From the NCBI RefSeq assembly GCF_965638725.1, contig NC_134956.1:20581047-20645046 (forward strand): a stretch of 64,000 bases of DNA. The letters run 5' to 3'. Positions 27,301 through 37,442 of the stretch are shown here, piece by piece. The stretch is from Aptenodytes patagonicus. Lineage: Eukaryota; Chordata; Aves; Sphenisciformes; Spheniscidae. The notes under the pieces are model-generated. The model ran no database searches, was not told where the DNA came from, and saw only the letters and a program-made list of their open reading frames with translations. Made by a program: the position numbers and the translations under genes. Numbering within the stretch: the stretch's first letter is position 1; every line of letters starts with the position of its first letter.

Positions 27301-30300
27301 TTAGCTTTAATAAAAGCATTTCAAAGCACTAGAAGGTTATTTATAGGGTGTGTAAATGTAACTGGAGGGGAGGCAGAGTAAAGGGAGTTCAAAGGGTGTC
27401 TGTGAAAAGAAAAAACCCACTGTGTTATTGACACCGCTTCCTGCTTTCTCACACTCAACAACCTTCTTTAAACAAACTAGAGGAAACAACAGCAACAACG
27501 ACAAAAAAAAGCTACTGAGAGCTATTTGAGATTAAATAATACTTTTTGACAGCTGGTAGGAAAAGGACTGGTCCTGCATTCATGCTTACAATAGCATGCT
27601 GCTCCGTACCCTTACTTGCATTGTAGAAGCATCCAAAAGCCCAGAGGGAGCCGCGGGTCGGGGCTGGCAGGGGGACAGGGACAGCAGGGGGAAGGTGCCT
27701 GCGGGAAGAGCTGAGCCCTGACCTGCAGCATCAACAAGCTGGGGCGAGAGCCCCAGAGCCACGAGGTTCTCCCTTGCACAGTAATCCTCCGGCATCGCCT
27801 GTGGCTCATGCCTGGTATTTTTGTAGGACAAGTGGTTTTCATTCCCTCAGACTCAGGTCACCAGTCTCCATCTCGTGAGGACCCCAGCTATTTTGGGATG
27901 CAGCTCTGGCCTCTCCGCCACAGCCGCCGCCACCGGACTTTGGTGGGAGACAGCACCAGCTGCTGGGGGCTGCCCACGCAGACTCAGATCGGGACGCGTG
28001 GGAGAAGTTTTCCTGGCAGAAACATGGCTTCAGGCAAAAATAAAATCATGCAGTGCCTCCATTTCCTCAGGGCTTTGGAGCATCCGTAGGCTGAACAGGG
28101 CTAAGAGCGAGGCTGAGGGCTGCCCTGCAGCTCCCAACTTCTCCAAGGAGCAACAGCATCTTCCAGCTCATGCTCCCTGGCCATGCCTGGCCCTCAGGAA
28201 AGCCACCCCCACGCATCTACAGAAAACCCTCAGATTTTTCCTTCAGCAGGCTCACCCGCAAATGCATCCATAGCATTCTCCTTGCAGGTTCTTTCCAAAC
28301 GCAATGTCTTACCCCTTCCTTCTGGCCTGTCTGGGGAATGGCCACTTTCTCCTGCACTGGCCCATGTAGATAGCCTTGCCTGGTCTTGGGTTTCCCATTC
28401 AACCCTCCTCAGCACGCCCACCCCACTGCCCCCTGCAAATATCAGGTACCTTAGTCACACATGAAGTGATACACATATTCTGACCCACTCATTTCCCCAT
28501 GAAAGAAGAAGTTAACTCCTTCAGAACAATAAGAAACACAGAATTAAAAACTGCTAAACCAAGTCACACACAGCACCTTAGAGAAGATGAACTGCCTGCC
28601 CTCCCCTCTCCCCCAAAAGGCAATGAAGCAGAAATTAAGGACATGCAATTTTGCCATATTAACTCTGAGATTTCGTGCATTACAGAAGCCATCAGCAAGC
28701 AGGGAGGAGAGACGACGAGCACCAGCTGGCTGGGCACCTCCTGCTCGGAGCAGCAGAAGAAACTACAGCTTCTGGAGGTCTTTGCACATGCAGAGACGCC
28801 GCTCTGCAGATAGTACCACAGTATGAGAATAGCACTTCTGCATCAGGACTTCTCCTGTAATTGCAGCTCGCTAGATGTGCACCCAGCGGTCTTTAGTAGT
28901 TCAAAAATGTGATGGAAAAGAAAAAAAACTGGCAGGTGGCTTGAAAACTGTTTGAGAGAACATGCACTAAGAGAAGTCTGCAAATGCATGAGCATATTAG
29001 AGGTGTGTATTCGGCTGGCAAGAAGCCTACGTGGGGTTGTAAGAAACGTTCTCCATCCTAGCACTAGGAAAAAAAACCCTGAAAAGTGATGGAGGAGGAA
29101 GAGACAGTTAAATTCCTTGCAAGAACCAGGGTGGGGAGGGGGGCACACTGGGATAAAGACCCAGGATTACATCCCTCCCGTTCATCCAGCTCCAAGAGGG
29201 AAACGGAAGCAGGTGCCCCTGCTGTATCCCGAGGTCCCACCGGGAAACCTGCACCAGTCCTCCAGAGGTGACCTTCCTGCTCCAAGCAATTTGCACCAAG
29301 TGTTAATGAAGCCGAGAGGATTCGAAGCACGGGACGTGAAAGCTTCACAAACATATACGCTTTAAAATGTCTTCTCTTCTTCATCTTTTGCTATTCCCTT
29401 AAAAAAAAAAAAATAAAAATACATTACATTAGATTACTAAATGAACAGAAAGCCTCAGGGCCTGGGAGCCCGTATTCCAAATGAGGAAATCGTAGCCGGC
29501 CAGGACCGGTCCTTTAGCTCTGGGTTGTCCTAATGAGTGCTAACAACACGGTAAGGGTATACAACGGCAGCTGAGTTTCGGGGGCTGGATCTCAACCCCC
29601 CATCTTGCATGGTTTGGGGAGGAGACATCTTTGAGCGGTGGGGGAGGAGAGTTTGCTATGTGCTTCACTGAGCAGTGCGGCTCAGAGATGAGCGATGCTG
29701 GGTGAAAACAACAGGCTACAAAGGCGCCTTCCTATTTTAAAAAATCAGCATGCTGCAGGAAAGCCATCGGTTCGGCTGGCTGCTTCCCTTCTGTTTCAGG
29801 AGAGCCAGCCAGTGTATCGGATATTCATTCATTTTGGGCTAACTATCTTTTCCATTTCTGAACAGCTTCAATTTTCTTGATGTCTCGGAGAATGGTTTAT
29901 GAGGAAATAGAGCCTTGAGGGTGGACAGATGGAGAAAAATCTCCCTTCTCACCAAATTGATCACTATAATCTTTCATCTGCTCGGCGCAGACCCGGGCTG
30001 CTGGCATTCAGAGGTGCCACAGCTCTACCTGCGGAGCAGCCCATCCGGCTGCGTGGTGCCTGCCGGTGCTGCTGCCGGTGCCGCTCGCTCCTTCCCTGGA
30101 CCGAGACCTGGGAGGAGGATGGGCGGCACAAAACCCAAACCATTTCACGTGACAGAAGGAAGAGGAAAGGAGATGGGGGGGTTTAGATCTGAGGTCCCGC
30201 TCCGGTGCTGAGCAGCCTGAGGGCTTGCCCACAGACAGGACTCGCACCGATTTAATTGCTGACCTTGCCCCCTCCCTCTGCTACTGCTATTCTGTGGCAT

Positions 30301-31175
30301 AAAGGAGCTTCACGTCACTACTGCTAATAACGAGAGGAAGAGAAGCCCACCGTCCTCGTTATGAAGCACTTGTTTAATAATATACCTATGCCATGGGCTG
30401 TAACCAAAACCGTAATGGCGATGGCCGTGAGATGCTGCGGGATCTCCAGTGTTGGCAGAGCTCAAGAATGGGTTAAACAAACAGTTGCTGGGAATGATTC
30501 TGACACAGATCAACCTGCCTGAGGGCAGGAAAACGGACCTTGCAAGCTCTGTTCCCTTCCCACGTTCCCTGATGCAATGACTTTATGGGTACAGTTTTCC
30601 CTCCCGGTCCTGGAAAGTTCTGGGGATGATGAAAATGTGACCAGCTCAAGCTGGCCACTGATGTGCCCGTGGTAGAAACCATCTTCCCTCAAAGGGCAAC
30701 CTTGGTTAGCTGGCATTGAGCAAAATAACTACGTAGAAAGGAACATGCAAGGAACAATCATGACACACAAAATTTGACCAGGTCTGTAGGGAAGACAGCT
30801 AAGCTTATAGATACCAGCCTACACATGATGTAGTTCAAGTGCCCGCACCGACATACTCAGGGTGGAGCTGCGGTGGCTCCCGAGACAGTTTCTCAATCCT
30901 CCTCCTCCCCCAGGGCTCACTCCTCACTTCCAGGCTCTCCGAGGTGCTCCGGGGAGCAGCCCCAGCACAGCCAGCTAACCCCCACACCGGGGACCAGCGG
31001 CCAGGGTGGCAGGACATCTGCCCAGCCACGGGGAGGTTTCTTGCCTGGGTCCCTATCAGCAGCAGCTAATACAGACCTGGGGTGAACGCGTTCGTAGGAG
31101 ATGTGTCGGTAAAGCGCACCATGCGGGTGACACAGCCTCGGAGCAAACGCCCAGCAGAGCCATCCCGGCAGCTCG
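24361..31175. other. Intergenic, mixed composition
   Basis: No gene supported. AT-rich at 24,361-25,280 and 27,200-27,560, GC-richer elsewhere. Several A or G homopolymers (25,033-25,046; 29,401-29,413). Frames are short chance frames. Confidence 0.6.
24443..24455. repeat. Poly-G tract (13 bases)
   Basis: Uninterrupted G run in AT-rich sequence; length is likely polymorphic or misread. Confidence 0.9.
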
Positions 31176-31192
31176 CCCCCCCCCCCCCCCCC
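31176..31192. repeat. Poly-C tract (17 bases)
   Basis: Uninterrupted C run at the border between GC-rich sequence and an AT-rich candidate conserved block. Confidence 0.9.
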
Positions 31193-31204
31193 ATGCCCTT
31201 CTCT

Positions 31205-31910
31205 CCTTTGGCTCGAGTCACTCCTGTGACTCTCAATTAACATTTAAGATTTCACTGAATAGCTGGCTGATTTATTTTATTTCTCGGGCCGGTAATTTAT
31301 GGAAATATATTCATAAAAATCAAACAAAATGCACTTTACTAATAGATGGGCCATTCTCTGACATTTCGCAGAGTAAATGAGCATTTATGCCCAGTGGCAT
31401 GTTGTCCCATGACTGAACCCCTATAAAGAGCTTCAAAAATATCTATTAGCCAAGCTCATTAGTTTAAATATAATTAAAATAAATTGTATTTTTCCACACA
31501 GGGCTTAGATAGGCCCCAAAGTGAATACTACTCTCAGTAGTTACAGGTCAAACACTCATTTACTCTAAGGACTCTTTGCACTGAAAATAGAAAGGGTGTT
31601 AAAATTAGTTTACACAACTGCAGTGGTACAGAAGGGTCTTGGTACAGAAATGGATCTGCCCATGCTTCATTGCTCAGCTTAAAAGCATAACATCGACTAT
31701 GCAGAATTTATGACAGATTTTCTTTACCATAAGAATCAATTTTAAAGGTTTCCTGCTCGTTCTTCAAACATTAAAAAGATCTTTACCTTAACTGTACTGC
31801 TTTTTTAGATTTATTCTCTTATCCATTTAACCTGTTTAGAGACCCATTTTAAGGGAATACTTGAAGGTGGGCTTATTTTGGTGTAGCTCAATTTCTCACA
31901 TTTCTGGTTT
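31205..31910. promoter_or_regulatory. AT-rich block, candidate conserved noncoding element
   Basis: Starts abruptly after a GC-rich stretch. Contains homeodomain-type cores (TCAATTAACATTTAAG, TATAATTAAAATAAATT) and a POU-like GCATTTATGC, with very few CpG. No gene frame of note. Looks like a vertebrate developmental CNE, but only alignment could show it. Confidence 0.35.
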
Positions 31911-31916
31911 CAGTTT

Positions 31917-31928
31917 GGGGGGGGGGGG
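31917..31928. repeat. Poly-G tract (12 bases)
   Basis: Uninterrupted G run flanked by GGTTTCAGTTT and TCGGTTGGTTTG. Confidence 0.9.
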
Positions 31929-32999
31929 TCGGTTGGTTTGTTTTTCCATTGATCACTCCAAAAAATTTAAACAAAAGTAGCACCATCTCCATACAAACTG
32001 CACAAACTCAATTAGGCTGATTTAAACCATTCCCCACCACCAGCACTGATTTACTGCCCTCGGCTAAGCCATTGTGCCGCTGCCGCACAGTAACTCCTTG
32101 CACGTCCCGCTGTGCTTTGACACTCCTCTGTCTTCAGCAGCAGCTTTCACTAATGGTCTCGCTGCTCGTCCCAGCCCTTGCCCCGAGCCAGGATGCGGCG
32201 ATGGGCTCGCTGGTGGCCCGCAAAGTGTCCCCCTCGCACAACGAAGGCCACAAACGATGCACATGTGCATGTACGGGGATACCTGGAGACGATACAGCAA
32301 CAAGCGATGTATTTTCAAACCAGAGCCTGCATAACTGCACCGCCTCTCTGAATGCTTACCCCATAAACCAATTATTTTTGAACAGCAGAGATGTAGCTGT
32401 TGATTTATGTTTTCATTGTTGTTGGCTTTGCTGAGCCTAGGCTGCCAAAAGGGAGCATTTCCTTCTATTTCTTGTCATACCTCACCAACAAAATTGTTTC
32501 CAAAACTCCGAATAGTTGCATTTTTGTTAGAATATGAAAGTTAATAGGATGCAGTGGCATCACTAATGACATAACTGGGGTGCGTGTGGTTGCAGAGAGG
32601 TCACACGACCCTTGCTGTGCTCTACTCGGCCCCTCTGCTACCGGTGATATAAGGGAGAAGAAATCTAGGGTGGCTCCAACGTCCCTGGACCGAATTTGCA
32701 GAACTAATAGTTACCGATGAATAATACCGTCAAGGCAGAGTGAACACGGCAACCCACAAAGGGATTTTCACAGCCCTGTCACAGCAGGCTCCGAACAGTC
32801 TGAAGCCATCAGGACCTTCGGCCAGGTGCTTTCTACGTCTCGAAAGAAAACCCTCCCAAAACGCCACACCAACCGAAGCGGGCAGTTATACCTCCGGCAG
32901 GTATTTGCAACCAGACCCGCAGCTGCTGTAACTGCAGACACAAATTAGACAGCAGGCAGTTCTGAAGGCTGGATCTCAGTCATCTCTGGAGTGAAAAGT

Positions 33000-33380
33000 G
33001 CGTGTTATTACAAAAGCAATTTGTATGTTGCTATTCTCAAAGCATCACATAAGTTGTACTTTCCTTGTTAGCAGCACCTCAAGAACATTACCGCCAGTGT
33101 TAGAGAAATCCAGCACTAAGGTCCCCCTGTTAGGGCTATGACAGATTGCAGGGAGAAACAATGCGGTGATTGAGGACCTGGACTAATCACGCCAATTGAT
33201 ATAAATTACCATGTCAGCTATACCGTTGCCGCAGTCTGCAGGTTTACACCTCATTAAGCTTCCAAGTGCCAAATGAATCAACAGGGTTCAGCAGAACCGT
33301 TCTTAATTAATTGTTGGAGCAATAGGGAAAAAGTAACGGAAAAAGAGAATCAGAACTCACAGTGAATGCGGGCGGGTTTG
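33000..33380. promoter_or_regulatory. Candidate conserved noncoding element with SOX/homeodomain/MEIS-like words
   Basis: Contains ATGACAG (MEIS-like), AACAATG (SOX-like), CCAATTGATATAAATTACC, CTCATTAAGC and TTAATTAATTG in under 250 bases. No gene frame. Inference from motif density. Confidence 0.33.
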
Positions 33381-34866
33381 CACAAAACTGAAACTGCTTC
33401 TCTGATTTAGCATTTGAGATTAAAGACGCCCACGTACTAATCTCAGCCAGCAAATAACTGCCAGGGGCTGGTTTTGGACTAGGGTGGAGTGAAAATGCAG
33501 GCTGGTGACTTGGAAAAGTTTTTCATCAAGTTCTTCGGTTTGTTTTGCATAGCTCTTCAGGCCTCAATGTTTTGTTGCCTGTGAAATCTCCAGGTTTCCA
33601 TTTCCCACCCCACCCGCCGCAGGCAGAGGCCACTGCTGGGCACCTCGGCATCTCTTGGAGCTGATGGAATTTGCAATTCAGCAGCTTATTTTTAAGTTTA
33701 AGCCGAATGTGTCCATTTTTTCCTGTCTACGTTCCCCAAGGCAAGATGCAAACTTAACAGTGAGGGAAGAGGCCAGGAAAGCTGTGGTCTCACCTCTGGC
33801 AGAGATCCCAGCCTCTTGCTCTATCGAATCTGCCGTGCCAGGCTGCTGTAAGGACACAAGGTCGAGCTCGAGGAACAAAACAGCAGCAGCCACAACAGTT
33901 TGAAAAGCAAAGGACTCTCCTGTCCCTCACCTGAGCACGATGCCCTTGTCCTCGCAGGTGGCTCTCCTCCAGCCCACGGCAGCACCAGAAAGTCTCATCA
34001 AAGCCTGGAAGACCTGGAGCTCAGCGCACGCTGCAGAAAACACAAGCACAGCCCGCGGGACTGCAGCATCTCCTGTGGCTGAACATACAGCCAGCCTCCA
34101 CAGACACTTTGCTTTAACATCTTTTTGTTGCATCTTTAGGATGGATTAAACACAGCCCCTGTGCTCCATCCCAGGCAGCAAACCTGCACTGGCTGCCCGC
34201 TGCACAGCCCCGCAGCTGGGGTGCTCTCCCGAGCAGGAGCAACGTCTCCACAGGCCGGCAGCCCGGGCTGGCAGCAGGGTTGGGTGCAGGCAGCGGGCAG
34301 GCAGCTGGGCGGCATCCAGCTCAGCAGAGCGGAGTTACACCATCACACCAGCACGCTCATGGACCAAATCCAGCCGGGACTCCAGCGTGCGCGGCTCATG
34401 CTCTCCAGGGGAGTTTTGTGTATCTTCTTCTGCCTTACCTCACGCGTGCATTACACCAGTTTAAAATCTCCCTGGAGTTCACATCTGCTTACCGCACAGC
34501 TTGTAATTGCTTGTGTAATGCAATGGTCAGTTTAGCGCTCAAACCACATTTCCAACATTGAATGTCTACAGGTACTTACATTTTCCCCGTCACTGTCAGT
34601 CACCCAGCCCATTTTCCCTGATCTATAAAACATCCATCCAATATTTATATCGCAGTGGGGCTTTGACAGCTACAGCTTGTAGCTGTCACTGTTTTTCTCC
34701 AACATTCAGGCCTAGTTACGCTAGATCGTCCAGTTACTCTATACCATCGATTAACCTGTAATTTAAGTAAAGTAAAATGTAAAGTTTAAGATGAAAATAG
34801 AATATGAACACAGATTTCCCCTCTTTCATGCTTTCAACTGGGGAGCACCGCTGCACAGCAAGGCAG

Positions 34867-34961
34867 CGTTACTACGTCCATTTTAAGGGAAGCGGGGTGC
34901 CAGGAGTGTAAGGGAGGTGCCCGTGGTCACTCAAGAAAACGGCAGCAGAGTAATGAGCCAA
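34867..34961 (-). mobile_element. Possible MIR-like SINE remnant
   Basis: Blocks TCCATTTTAAGGGAAG, GGTGCCCGTGGTCACTCAAG and CGGCAGCAGAG follow the order of the MIR core read in reverse (CCATTTTACAG, TTGCCCAAGGTCACAC, GTGGCAGAGCC). Highly diverged. Confidence 0.38.
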
Positions 34962-35349
34962 AATTACCTGTCCCCCATCCCGCATCCTCCTCCTCAACCC
35001 CTTTTTTTTTTTTCTTTTGTGCCTGGGGTTGGATCCAGTGGAAATACTTGGCCAATTTCAGGGAACTCGGGGCTGTATTAAAATAACATTAGCAGCCAGG
35101 AAAACCCGGTACTGCAACTCTAGACCTTTTTGCAGGGCCTGGTTAGGTCAGAGGCCCCCGGGGAAGGCAGACGTCGATCCCCGAACCGAGGCAGCAGGCA
35201 ACACACTCACGCCTTGGTGCTCCCAGCGCAACGCCTCCTGCATTCCCATGCACGCGAACACGTGCGTCAGGGTCTGTATGACACTATCGATGAAAGTATC
35301 TTCCCATGACTTGCCAAAATCCAACCGATTCTTTTAAAGGACTGGTCTG

Positions 35350-36034
35350 GGACTTCACCCGCTTCCTCAGATTAATTTCAATCATACCTCCTACCGACCT
35401 AATACATCGTTATTTTCTTCAGTTTCTCTTTTTCCCATATAAATCTATACTAAATTAATAAAGCTGATGATTCATTAAGCAAAAATGATCTTAAACCATA
35501 TTTCTAAGCCTCAGAATTCCTGTTCTAGTAACTATCAGTATTAAAAAAAAAAAATTAATTGCAGTTTGGTTTTGATAAAGTTGGGGCCAAAAATACTTAT
35601 TTACATTATAAATATTTTGTTCTCTTACATTTATTACTGCAATCGGTGCGATAACATTTCCACATTTGTTTTATTTTAAGGGATTTAAGGTCCAAATTGG
35701 AGGATTAGCAATCCAAACAGAATAGCAGGAATAGAAATAGGCTTCCAAGCCCATTTATAAACAGCTAATTGCCGAAAAGTCTCCGTTAACAGCGCTCTGT
35801 CATGAAACAAGTGAGGAGCCCAGCACTGGAAGGCAGATTCTTGTGTGGAAAGTCACTTCACACCTCAATTACAACTGCTGCCAACCACTTCAGATCTGAA
35901 GTACGATGTTTTCTCTGGTGAGAGGATACCATTAGCGCAAGGAGCAGTTAGCACCGAGGCTGCGAACTGAGCAGCACCCAGGGAAATCACCTTGCAGGGG
36001 TTAGCCACTTTGAAAAGCAAATTGATTAACACGC
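35350..36034. other. AT-rich block before the LTR
   Basis: CpG-poor, AT-rich unique sequence with CATTTATAAACAGCTAATTG-like words. No gene. Candidate CNE by composition only. Confidence 0.28.
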
Positions 36035-36310
36035 TGTGCTGGTTTTGGCTGGGGTAGAGTTAATTTTCTTCACAGTAGCTGGTATGGGGCGATGTTTTGG
36101 GTTTGTGACCAAAACAGTGTTGATAACACAGGGATGTTTTTGTTATTGCTGAGCAGGGCTGACACAGAGTCAAGGCCTTTTCTGCTCCTCACCCCACCCC
36201 ACCAGCGAGCAGGCTGGGGGGGCACAAGAGGTTGGGAGGGGACAGAGCCGGGACAGCTGACCCCAACTGACCCAAGGGATATCCCACACCATATGGCGTC
36301 ATGCTCAGCA

Positions 36311-36316
36311 TATAAA
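36311..36316 (+). promoter_or_regulatory. TATA box of the solo LTR
   Basis: TATAAA preceded by GCTCAGCA and followed by a GGGGAAGAAGG-rich stretch, in the U3 part of the LTR. It could start transcription toward 45 kb, antisense to SHQ1. Confidence 0.65.
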
Positions 36317-36493
36317 GCTGGGGGAAGAAGGAAGGGAGGGACGTTCGGAGCGATGGTGTTTGTCCTCCCAAGTCACCGTTAGCGTGACGGAGCCCTGCTT
36401 TCCTGGGGATGGCTGAACACCTGCCTGCTGATGGGAAGGAGTGGATGAATTCCTTGTTTTGCTTTGCTTGTGTGCGCGGCTTTTGCTTTGCCT

Positions 36494-36499
36494 ATTAAA
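36494..36499 (+). terminator. LTR polyadenylation signal ATTAAA
   Basis: ATTAAA lies about 180 bases after the LTR TATA box, followed by a T/C-rich stretch, as in R/U5 of avian LTRs. Confidence 0.55.
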
Positions 36500-36618
36500 C
36501 TGTCTTTATCTCAACCCACGAGTTTTCTCACTTTTACCCTTCCGATTGTCTCCCCCATCCCACCGGGGGGGGAGTGAGTGAGCGGCTGCATGGGGCTTAG
36601 TTGCCAGCTGGGGTTAAA

Positions 36619-36650
36619 CCACACACACACACTCGTGCGTGCGCACACAC
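36619..36650. repeat. (CA)n microsatellite at the LTR 3' edge
   Basis: CA units at 36,619-36,632 and again near 36,643-36,650, interrupted by TCGTGCGTGCG. It starts in the last bases of the LTR and probably grew from its CACA end. Confidence 0.8.
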
Positions 36651-37374
36651 ATGCTTCCTTTGCCACCTGTGCTACTTAGATATTCATTGACATCCAATCA
36701 GCTTTGCAGTTAATAAGAAAAGCGTGATTTAGGACTTTTCATTAGGGTCATTAAGAGCATGGTATTAAGGTTCCACAAGCTTATTGTTTCAGCAATATAG
36801 AATCGGTTCAGGAAAGACATATCACTGTAATTATTCATAACTCAAATCCCTAAGGATTTGAGAGCATAATCATGTTAGCATCAGTATCTTCTTGGAATAA
36901 AGATTTTTCCCAATTTTTAGACAGTTACTATTCCACTTACTCTGAGACCCTACATATCCTCCACTACTGTGACTGATGAAGTTTGCTGTCGGACATCTGA
37001 AGACAAAAGGGAACTTTCTGCCAGCGCCCCACGCCAAATCCTTGCCTAATACTTCAGACCACGGATGAACGACTGGAGTGCTGCCAAGCACCTCGGTTTA
37101 GTTTCATAGCTCTCGTAGATGATCCTCACAACTCCAACTTTGATACAGCCTGGTGCATCACTGCGGATCCTTCCCACACGGTGCCACAGCGAGCTCCCAG
37201 GCACGCCAACGTTTCTGCTTGTGCGCCTTCGCCTCTGCTGTTTCCCAAAGCAGCAGGCACGCCGTTGCTTTGCAAGCCTGAGCGGGGTACACGTACCACA
37301 GAGTTAAGAAGAAAAGCACATTAAGTTTTAGAACTTAGACCGGATCTCATGGAGAGGCAATTTCAGCTCACTCC

Positions 37375-37442
37375 TTTATACTCCCTATAGGGAGTATATA
37401 CTTTATACTCCCCTAAAGTATACTTTATACTCCCTATAGGGA
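37375..37442. repeat. Nested palindromic and direct repeat (TTTATACTCCCTATAGGGA units)
   Basis: A 19-base unit occurs perfectly at 37,375-37,393 and 37,424-37,442. The first sits in a perfect 22-bp palindrome (37,377-37,398) centred on CTATAG. Between the units lies an inverted repeat with 9-base arms TATACTTTA / TAAAGTATA (37,397-37,405 and 37,414-37,422). The whole could form alternative hairpins or a cruciform. No coding or known repeat family was recognised. Confidence 0.9.

Larger units (their letters stand above)
36035..36623 (+). mobile_element. Solo LTR of an avian endogenous retrovirus
   Basis: About 589 bases bounded by TGTG and CACA. The opening TGCTGGTTTTGGCTGGGG and the AGAGTTAATTTTCTTC block are hallmarks of a very common bird ERV LTR family. 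It has a TATA box (36,311-36,316) and an ATTAAA polyadenylation signal (36,494-36,499) in the expected U3-R order, so it is in plus orientation. No gag, pol or env remnants lie on either side and no second LTR was found, so it is a solo LTR left by recombination. The flanks acacgc and acacac could be a decayed 6-bp target duplication, but the CA repeat at the 3' edge makes this uncertain. Class (ERVL or ERVK) is not assigned. Confidence 0.85.
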
